Source of the DNA: a virus
Length of the DNA: 29,011 nucleotides
IMG/VR virus record: IMGVR_UViG_3300028835_001016
Coordinates: 1 to 29,011 of that record
Direction: 5' to 3' (one strand)
The position numbers and the translations under genes were made by a program. The stretch's first letter is position 1. Every line of letters starts with the position of its first letter. Below the pieces are notes generated by a model. That model did not search any database and was not told the DNA's origin. It was given only the letters and a program-made list of their open reading frames with translations. Shown piece after piece: positions 23,936-29,011 of the stretch.

Positions 23936-24548
23936 TTTGATCCCCCGTAATTACTACCCGTTTAGAGTTGTCATCGCTAAACAATTCAAAAGCAGTATAC
24001 CCAAAAATGTCTACTATCCCTGCGCTTATACCTAGTGCTTTCTTTGCATCTATCTTAGCTGGAATACTTCTCACAAACATATTGAACACAGTTGCATGGC
24101 CCCGATATTTCCTTCTATGTAGTATGTTTGCGATAGCTCCCTTTTTCCACTTCAACTCAGGATTAGCAGGGTCGCAGTAGTTGATAAGTAGTAGGTCAGC
24201 ATATTCTATGATGTCTCGCTTATCTCCTTCAGGGTCATTTATAGCTTCAGTGAGATCATCTACGTCTACAGCTATAGCCCGTTTACCTGTAGTGAACACA
24301 TAGCTAGCTAGTACATAATCGAATAGCTTCCGCATATAAATAGTACTCTCCGATATACAGATGATCCAATTACGACTACCCGTAGTCCATTGTACTAGGC
24401 TTTCAATCTGCTTCTTCAAGTGATCGGTATGTGGACTATAGTAGATAAAGGAATCCTGCTCGAACCCTCTCAGGTTCAGGAATCCATATCCCCATTGCCA
24501 GCGATCTGCACTTGAGTCTACTTCCCAACTAGGAACTACATCAATCAT
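23913..24548 (-). CDS. DnaC-like helicase-loader relative lacking Walker A
   Basis: ATG 24548 is preferred over the upstream in-frame TTG 24563 because AGGA lies seven bases before it; this gives 211 residues. The order of elements resembles a DnaC/DnaA-type AAA+ module. A strand is followed by a helix (NWIICISESTIYMRKLFDYV) where the P-loop belongs, then a basic turn and strand (GKRAIAVDVDDLTEAI). A Walker B-like strand follows (YADLLLINYCDP), then a helix and sensor-1-like strand (RKYRGHATVFNMFV). The P-loop consensus is absent (SESTIYMRK in its place), and the Walker B acidic pair is replaced by NYCD. It is one gene upstream of a DnaB-like helicase, the usual setting for a loader. My reading is a degenerate, probably non-ATPase loader or adaptor; an unrelated fold remains possible. 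Confidence 0.55.
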   Translation of the reverse strand: MIDVVPSWEVDSSADRWQWGYGFLNLRGFEQDSFIYYSPHTDHLKKQIESLVQWTTGSRNWIICISESTIYMRKLFDYVLASYVFTTGKRAIAVDVDDLTEAINDPEGDKRDIIEYADLLLINYCDPANPELKWKKGAIANILHRRKYRGHATVFNMFVRSIPAKIDAKKALGISAGIVDIFGYTAFELFSDDNSKRVVITGDQNGREGSK

Positions 24549-24705
24549 TGAAGATTCCTGCAAAGACTTCCTTTTTGGCTTCCTCCCACATACTAGAGCA
24601 GACTGCTACCGCCTGATCTTGCTCATCGCCTTCCTCTATCCGAACAGGAATACATCGTTTCATCCACTCGGCTCTAGTCTCAGTACTAGGGCTTGGTGTT
24701 GGCAT
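24541..24705 (-). CDS. 54-residue protein with RCIP...AVAVC...W motif
   Basis: A short gene found by direct translation. It starts at ATG 24705 with an AGGGGG element just upstream and ends at TGA 24541. The protein begins MPTPSPSTETRAEWMKRCIP, continues with an acidic turn (EEGDEQDQAVAVC) and then SSMWEEAKKE. Short phage proteins commonly show this pattern: a Pro-rich start, [ER]xWM/FxxRCIP, an acid-Gln turn, AVC and an aromatic residue. Their function is not known to me, and the two cysteines are typical of the group. It sits snugly between its neighbours: two bases after the upstream stop and overlapping the downstream start by eight bases (ATGATTGA). That packing supports a real gene. Confidence 0.72.
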   Translation of the reverse strand: MPTPSPSTETRAEWMKRCIPVRIEEGDEQDQAVAVCSSMWEEAKKEVFAGIFND

Positions 24706-24707
24706 AA

Positions 24708-24899
24708 CTACCCCCTATCGTGTCTAGCTTTCAACTTCTCCCTGATTCTACTATCTTCGCTTTCTTGTAAGGCATCGAGTCTATTCTTGATAATATTCAT
24801 AGCCTCACTCACAGTCTCCTCCGGTAGTTCTGTTTCACCTTCCGTTCTCTGCTTCTCAGCCAGGACGTGTACTATAGTCAATGCTTCTCTGAAATCCAT
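24708..24899 (-). CDS. Small helical unknown protein, 63 residues
   Basis: No family recognised. Predicted almost wholly helical and highly charged (ETVSEAMNIIKNRLDALQE), compatible with a short coiled coil. The start ATG overlaps the upstream stop codon in a TAATG arrangement, a sign of coupled translation. The next gene starts two bases after its stop. Confidence 0.65.
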   Translation of the reverse strand: MDFREALTIVHVLAEKQRTEGETELPEETVSEAMNIIKNRLDALQESEDSRIREKLKARHDRG

Positions 24900-25423
24900 T
24901 AGTAGTCCTCCATCTGTCTCTCGTAATCAGCTTGCATTTCTTCTTCAGTAGGTGTATGACTTTTCTTCTTAGTCTTCACTACTACAGTAGCAGTACTAAC
25001 TACCGGTTCGATTATATCCTCTCTACCTGCTCTATCTATAGCAGACAGAATAGTTTCTCGACATATAAGAAATTCCAACAGACTAGGCCGGTCGCCTAGT
25101 AGTACACGTTTACGATTCTTTAAGGTGTGATGATCCTGGAGTTTGATGTAGTCCCAATGAACTACTAGGTTCTTAATGGTTTGATAGATATCTTTTTCAG
25201 GCCAACCACTACTCCTGCATACCTTGATAAACCCATTCAGCATACCCCGTACTTGAGTAGTTACAGGTGGTGGAGTACCATAGTTAGTCTCTTTGAAACT
25301 ACTACTAAATATCCGAATGAGTTTATCAGGAGATGCAGGGGAGTTGTAAAAACTATGTAGTCTTCTTTTTCTCCCCCGCTCTGACTTCTCCATTGCTGCA
25401 AGGATAGCTTCCCTGCTATCCAT
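24899..25423 (-). CDS. Unknown basic protein, possible replication accessory
   Basis: The frame opens at a TTG (25438), but ATG 25423 is preferred because AGGAG lies five bases before it; this gives 174 residues and an eight-base overlap with the gene upstream. The N-terminus is strongly basic (SERGRKRRLH). The middle is helical, with aromatic patches (GMLNGFIKVCRSSGW, VVHWDYIKLQ). The C-terminus has a basic stretch (VVVKTKKKSH) and an acidic end. It lies a few genes upstream of a helicase-loader-like protein and a DnaB-like helicase, which suggests a replication role such as origin or primase-like binding. That is inference; no motif proves it. Confidence 0.7.
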   Translation of the reverse strand: MDSREAILAAMEKSERGRKRRLHSFYNSPASPDKLIRIFSSSFKETNYGTPPPVTTQVRGMLNGFIKVCRSSGWPEKDIYQTIKNLVVHWDYIKLQDHHTLKNRKRVLLGDRPSLLEFLICRETILSAIDRAGREDIIEPVVSTATVVVKTKKKSHTPTEEEMQADYERQMEDY

Positions 25424-25784
25424 TATGCTCCTTGCCAATCTCTCGTATCCTTACTTCATGAGGGAGTCGCAATTGCTCCTCTAGGAACTCTACCTCATAG
25501 TCGATAGCCTCTTGCCTAGTCTTCATCATGACAGGTAGTATAAGACCGGTCTTCAGGTACTTGATCTTCCAGCCATGATCCTTGTTACAGTAGTACACGT
25601 CACTCACTCGATCTATCTTCAGATCTGCCAGTGTGGATAGTACTTGCTGCATGAAGTCGTTGTGTATGTTGACTATCTCTTTGCCATCAGGACTTATCCT
25701 GAGTACTACTCGTCTCCTGGGTAAGTCCATGCACTTCTCACATCGGCACTTCTTAGAATGCGCCTGGAACGGTCTCCTTAACAT
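25416..25784 (-). CDS. Unknown 122-residue protein with CxCxxC motif
   Basis: No family recognised. A cysteine cluster near the N-terminus (KKCRCEKCMD, about residues 11-20) could bind a metal, though only three cysteines lie together. A beta hairpin with ISPDGKEI follows, resembling the core of the DUF2997-like protein just upstream. The middle has a further beta region (VYYCNKDHGWKIKYL), and the C-terminal half is helical and charged. The start ATG 25784 has GGGAGGGAG directly upstream. The 3' end overlaps the next gene by eight bases (ATGGATAG). The 109 bases before this gene hold a weak GCAAC/GTTGC inverted repeat and no gene I can support. Confidence 0.7.
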   Translation of the reverse strand: MLRRPFQAHSKKCRCEKCMDLPRRRVVLRISPDGKEIVNIHNDFMQQVLSTLADLKIDRVSDVYYCNKDHGWKIKYLKTGLILPVMMKTRQEAIDYEVEFLEEQLRLPHEVRIREIGKEHNG

Positions 25785-25893
25785 ACTCCCTCCCCGAAGT
25801 ACTAGCCTCTCCCCGCAACCTTAGTAGTTGCACACCAGTAAGCCCTCAACTCCATACTAAATTACCGGAGAGCAAAGACATTTTCAGTCAAGA

Positions 25894-26088
25894 CTAGATC
25901 TTATTAGTAATGACACTGACATCTTCCTGGTAGTACTCAGGGGTGCGCTCATTGCCTATCGTTCCTGCCTGGAAGATCGCAGTCTCCAGGTCTTCAGTAA
26001 GAGTCTCACAACCCTCTCCGACTACCCCTTCGACTTTAATCTCAGTCTCACTACCATCAGGACTGATCTTTATCAGTAGTTTCCCCAT
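25894..26088 (-). CDS. DUF2997-like small protein
   Basis: A 64-residue protein with the DUF2997 pattern: a short beta hairpin around ISPDG (KLLIKISPDGSETEIKVEG), then a glycine/cysteine turn (GEGCETLTEDLE) and a helix (LETAIF). The family is small, of unknown function, and often found next to DUF1257. The start ATG 26088 has GGAGGAGG about nine bases upstream, lying inside the previous gene. The next gene also carries an ISPDG segment (VVLRISPDGKEIV), a shared motif worth noting. The family call rests on motif shape. Confidence 0.65.
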   Translation of the reverse strand: MGKLLIKISPDGSETEIKVEGVVGEGCETLTEDLETAIFQAGTIGNERTPEYYQEDVSVITNKI

Positions 26089-26284
26089 TGTCTACTACCT
26101 CCTCCGGTAGTACATGCAATCGCACGTAGGTTTTGGCTCCCTCTTCTGTTTGAGGAACCGTCACTTTTGCTATCTCACTCTCCACAGATAGTAACGACAT
26201 AGCCATATCATCTACTTTGATGGCACCGCTTTTGATAGTCGTCACTACTACTGTTGCCGGATACACTTTCTTCACTGTGGACAT
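26057..26284 (-). CDS. Small unknown protein, 75 residues
   Basis: No family recognised. Beta-rich N-terminal half (VYPATVVVTTIKSGAIKV) and an acidic C-terminus. The start is ATG 26284, with GGAGGG upstream. Its 3' end overlaps the next gene by 32 bases, so the two are probably translated together. It sits between the DUF1257-like and DUF2997-like genes and may work with them, but this is inferred from position only. Confidence 0.7.
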   Translation of the reverse strand: MSTVKKVYPATVVVTTIKSGAIKVDDMAMSLLSVESEIAKVTVPQTEEGAKTYVRLHVLPEEVVDNGETTDKDQS

Positions 26285-26308
26285 AGTACTTCCCTCCGTT
26301 CCGTTCAG

Positions 26309-26695
26309 TTACGGCGTGTGTACTTCCAGATAGACATAGCCTTCGGTGTCAACCTCTTGACTTGCTATCACACCGCCTAGCAATTGAGACTCTTGTTTGC
26401 ACTTCTCAGTCATGTACTCTCTCGTGAGTAGTGCACCGGTTTTCCCGGCAATCTCACAGATAGGATTGTAGTAGTTATCCATCGCCACTTGGTACTCTCC
26501 TTCTACATTAGTCTCGACTATAGCAAGTTTACCTTCACCGTCTTGAGTAGTGATAACAAACTCGCACTTATCAATATCGATGTACTGGTCATGCATGGAG
26601 TTCTTGTCTACTACCTTCAATCCCATAGACTCTGCTACTTCCCGTAGTTTAGCAAGGTCTGCGATCTTGGACTTCCCTTTACTCTCGTGAGACAT
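26309..26695 (-). CDS. DUF1257 / Ycf35-like protein
   Basis: A 128-residue protein. The layout matches the DUF1257 (Ycf35) family: an MSH start, a helix ending in a 'DL..L...AESMGLKVV' pattern, a central beta region (YIDIDKCEFVITTQDGEG), a tyrosine-containing segment (MDNYYNPICEI) and a late helix leading to GYVYLEV at the end. The family occurs in plastids, cyanobacteria, other bacteria and phages, and its biochemical role is not established. The start is supported by AGGGGGTG upstream of ATG 26695. The DUF2997-like gene two genes downstream strengthens the call, because the two families are often neighbours. The assignment is by eye from motif order. Confidence 0.65.
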   Translation of the reverse strand: MSHESKGKSKIADLAKLREVAESMGLKVVDKNSMHDQYIDIDKCEFVITTQDGEGKLAIVETNVEGEYQVAMDNYYNPICEIAGKTGALLTREYMTEKCKQESQLLGGVIASQEVDTEGYVYLEVHTP

Positions 26696-26713
26696 TCGTT
26701 CACCCCCTTTCTA

Positions 26714-27523
26714 CTAGTCCATTCGGACCATCCGAACTTCTTGTGGTTTAGTCTCTTCCATTTCCAAGTCACCCGACCCTGTATTAGGTGAGACAGTTAC
26801 TAGCTGATTAATTCTCCGCTTGCTCAGAAACGCTTGCCTATTGTAGAATCTCCAGGTATCACTATCTCCCCCAAAGTATGCTTTGATCTCCGGTTTCTTC
26901 AGGAAACGCCCTGCTGCTTTGAAGTACCAATCATCAACACAGCCTTGCTCGAATCCTAGTGGTTTGATTCCTACTACCCATGATCCATTTGGGTCCATCA
27001 AAAAGAAGTAGGAGAAATACTCTTTTGGAATCCCGAACCCACTAGTAGAACTAAATACCTTTACTATAGGCATAGCTGACATATAGGTTTCCTTACTCAC
27101 TGGCGCTGCTAGCATAGTAGCCCGAGCAACTCGCCCCGGTTGTGACATCAATTCATCTGCCTCATTAACTACTAGCCCACGCTTCTTTGCTTCAAACAGG
27201 TGATGCTCTAGTGAATCACTATCTGCAATGAAGCAATGAAACTTAAAGTTCATATTGTCTTTTCTAATACCGCCTCCCCGATAGGCAAATTTGTACTTGT
27301 ACATAGTCTCATCCTTTCGTTCGCACTCTTTTGTACTACCCTCTTGATTACTTGCGTCTGCCTTCGCCCGTAACTCCCCTCTACCAATTCTATCAAGTGC
27401 TTCCCCGATTGCCGATATAACACCCAGGAACACTCCATCAATTGCACCTGATAGTAGCTGACTCCCTCTACTAGCATGTATAGCCAATCTTTGGAGTGTA
27501 TCTCTGTAGGTAGTATTAGCCAT
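26714..27523 (-). CDS. Unknown 269-residue protein
   Basis: I do not recognise this family. The start is ATG at 27523, with GGAG eight bases upstream. Residues 1-50 could form an amphipathic helix with a hydrophobic stretch (GAIDGVFLGVISAIG). A charged linker follows, then a folded-looking part from about residue 75 rich in aromatic residues, including FHCFIADSD, YFSYFFLMDPNGSW and CVDDWYFKAAGRFLKK. The C-terminus is charged. It is the first gene after the promoter at 27585-27613 and comes 18 bases before a DUF1257-like gene. In cellular genomes DUF1257 genes often sit near an AAA+ ATPase, but no Walker motif is visible here. It is too short for a portal protein and has no portal-like layout. 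Confidence 0.75.
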   Translation of the reverse strand: MANTTYRDTLQRLAIHASRGSQLLSGAIDGVFLGVISAIGEALDRIGRGELRAKADASNQEGSTKECERKDETMYKYKFAYRGGGIRKDNMNFKFHCFIADSDSLEHHLFEAKKRGLVVNEADELMSQPGRVARATMLAAPVSKETYMSAMPIVKVFSSTSGFGIPKEYFSYFFLMDPNGSWVVGIKPLGFEQGCVDDWYFKAAGRFLKKPEIKAYFGGDSDTWRFYNRQAFLSKRRINQLVTVSPNTGSGDLEMEETKPQEVRMVRMD

Positions 27524-27584
27524 CCACTCTTCTCCAATGCTTTAGCTAGTACTTGCTTTCTTGACTTTTTTGAATACATAACTT

Positions 27585-27613
27585 ACCATATCAAAACTGG
27601 CACACTTTGTCAA
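27585..27613 (-). promoter_or_regulatory. Sigma70-like promoter with extended -10
   Basis: On the minus strand a perfect -35 TTGACA (27613-27608) is followed by a 17-base spacer and TATGGT (27590-27585). A TG one base before the -10 makes it an extended -10. Predicted transcription starts near 27578, about 55 bases before the next gene at 27523. It lies just after the terminase stop codon, so the small-gene and replication block can be expressed separately from the terminase. Confidence 0.6.
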
Positions 27614-27631
27614 TAGTTATTTTCTACTAGG

Positions 27632-29011
27632 TCAAGAATAAAGTGGCGCTCTACCACTTGTCGGTCTTCTTGTAGTGCTACCCCTATCTCCCTTTCTTGG
27701 TATAGGTACATTAAGGGGTAGTACTTTTGGTGGCCCCTTCAACCTATAACTAGATCTCTTATTGCTCAAAGTAAATACTACTCCAGCAACACAGTCCGAT
27801 AGGTCTTTACTCTCTCCTTCTGGATGATCGATCTTGCCAGTAGTATTGTCTTGGTCTAGTATTGGCATCTCATCGAGTACTACCTGATGACGCGCAATAT
27901 ATACTCGCTCCTCTTTAATCCCGAATTTAGTTTCAATATAGGCATCTGGTTTTGCATCCACAGAAAGTATGCTAGTATTGACATTGCGACTTCGAAAGTA
28001 CTGTAAAGTACTAGCCGATTGATGTCTATCCATAGTAAGCCAGTATACAGGTATGTAGTCTGATATAACACTAACAAGGCCACGAAGCATGTGGATCTCG
28101 ATCTCACCGCCATCTGGTGGTACTACCTGGAGTAGTCCAGGGATACCAAAGACTGGGAGTGCTCCTTTTGGTTGTCGACTAAATTCTCCCGTATCCTTAT
28201 TGTATACCAGTCGGTAGTTTACTTCTCTATTACCTATAGCGTGTCCAATACCTACTCCCGCACAATCTCCCGATATAGCTAGATCTATATGTACTGCAAA
28301 AGGACCGTGAGGAGATAGTCTTCTCAAAAAGGTACTATTGATTAAATCCTGAATCTCACTGCCAATTCTCAGTTCTACTGTATCCTGAGTAAATATCTGC
28401 TCTTTGCCATAAATAGACTCGTACTTATTAAAAGAATTCTTTATGTAGTCAGGATTTATAAACCGACTAGTCCTGGTAACTGCTACTCCTGCTATGTCTC
28501 GTAAAGATCCAATCAGATCTTTATCAAATGCTACCCTATGCTCGACAGGCACTTCTAGTATGTTGTCTGTATCATCACCTACTACTTCCGGTCTCTCATC
28601 ATAAACACCACCAGCAGCATTCTCTGTCGGCTTCCTGACAAAAAACAACTTCCCGGAGTACTTCTTACGCATGAGAGATCCGTCCTTATTTTGGAAGGAC
28701 TCCCATTGCGCCATATGCATGACAAAGATGTTAGGATTTACTAATGCTTCTCTCTCCTTCTTATCAATGAAGTCATTTTCGTAGTTAGCACTACTAATCA
28801 AATATAGCTTCCCTGGTAGTCTACCTAGCTCAGCAAACCGGGATTCCATACGTCTAAGGATAGTACGGTATAGAGTCTCCGCTTGATCATACTCACCCTC
28901 TCCCTGCCTAACATTCCTTTTTGACTTCTTAACTTTACTCATGAAGTTCATCTCATCGATGACTGCTCCAAACACGCTCATACCTAGAGCAGAAGTATCG
29001 GCGCTGCTTAT
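27632..29011 (-). CDS. terL: Terminase large subunit, 5' end outside window
   Basis: Motor and nuclease that packages DNA into the prohead. The frame stays open to the window edge, so the N-terminus with Walker A is missing and 459 codons are visible. Numbered from the methionine at 28981: an ATPase Walker B-type segment (FGAVIDEM, residues 4-11) opens the sequence, followed by a coupling-like motif (LYLISSANY, about 59-67). An RNase H-like nuclease domain starts near residue 225, with acidic residues expected to bind metal at D233 (HIDLAISGD), D318 (TMDRHQS) and D393/D396 (SKDLSDCVAG). The tail is basic and low in complexity. The window-edge codons read well into the Walker B region, so the annotated methionine is internal. 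It is followed by a 108-base gap with a promoter. The family assignment is firm; the packaging strategy cannot be told from this. Confidence 0.93.
   Translation of the reverse strand: MSSADTSALGMSVFGAVIDEMNFMSKVKKSKRNVRQGEGEYDQAETLYRTILRRMESRFAELGRLPGKLYLISSANYENDFIDKKEREALVNPNIFVMHMAQWESFQNKDGSLMRKKYSGKLFFVRKPTENAAGGVYDERPEVVGDDTDNILEVPVEHRVAFDKDLIGSLRDIAGVAVTRTSRFINPDYIKNSFNKYESIYGKEQIFTQDTVELRIGSEIQDLINSTFLRRLSPHGPFAVHIDLAISGDCAGVGIGHAIGNREVNYRLVYNKDTGEFSRQPKGALPVFGIPGLLQVVPPDGGEIEIHMLRGLVSVISDYIPVYWLTMDRHQSASTLQYFRSRNVNTSILSVDAKPDAYIETKFGIKEERVYIARHQVVLDEMPILDQDNTTGKIDHPEGESKDLSDCVAGVVFTLSNKRSSYRLKGPPKVLPLNVPIPRKGDRGSTTRRPTSGRAPLYS

Noticed and set aside
25785-25893. A 17-codon frame (starting MELRAYWCATTK) and a GCAAC/GTTGC hairpin in the gap before the 122-residue gene.
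   Set aside because: The frame has no ribosome binding site, and the hairpin has a five-base stem with no T-run. Neither can be supported.
27250-27579. A 109-codon minus-strand frame overlapping the 269-residue gene.
   Set aside because: Nearly fully overlapped by a longer frame that has a good ribosome binding site. Its ATG falls on the predicted transcription start, so it would lack a leader.
1-29011. tRNA genes, integrase, repressor, lysis genes, attachment sites.
   Set aside because: I looked for typical tRNA arms and for these protein families and saw none. Lysis and lysogeny genes may lie outside the window.

Overview
This window looks like the structural and replication part of a long-tailed, non-contractile (siphovirus-like) tailed-phage genome. 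Every gene I can support reads leftward on the minus strand. Genes are tightly packed, often overlap by a few bases, and most have clear GGAG/AGGAGG ribosome binding sites. There is one tail-tube gene, no sheath gene and a very long tape measure, which argues for a flexible tail. I see no integrase, repressor, tRNA, CRISPR array or IS element. The sequence does not identify the host.

In transcription order (29011 down to 1): (1) the large terminase runs off the right edge of the window. (2) A sigma70-like promoter starts a run of small genes, including a DUF1257/Ycf35-like protein and a DUF2997-like protein. (3) A replication-like set follows: several small unknown proteins, a 54-residue gene, a helicase-loader-like protein without a Walker A motif, and a DnaB-like helicase. 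(4) A 226-base gap (22005-22230) contains a promoter, a hairpin and a strong intrinsic terminator, together resembling a gene for a small RNA of about 84 nt. (5) The head genes come next: a small unknown protein, an XkdF-like prohead protease, a scaffold-like acidic protein, an HK97-fold major capsid protein and the head-tail connectors. (6) The tail genes are a terminator-like protein, the tube protein, a lambda G/GT-type chaperone pair with a GGGAAAG slippery site, the tape measure, and a gene-transfer-agent-like tip set (distal tail, DUF2163/BR0599 hub, NlpC/P60 hydrolase). The tip protein appears split and partly duplicated, with two lectin-like proteins between its pieces. Two small putative surface proteins end the window.

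The most unusual feature is a set of threonine-rich tracts, mostly Thr with Ser and some Val/Ala. They end seven virion proteins (major capsid, tail tube, distal tail, two tip proteins and two small end-of-window proteins) and also form long internal linkers in two of them. They are absent from the tape measure, protease, scaffold and replication proteins, so they seem to mark proteins exposed on the particle. No portal gene is visible between the terminase and the protease, where one is usually expected; the replication genes sit there instead.
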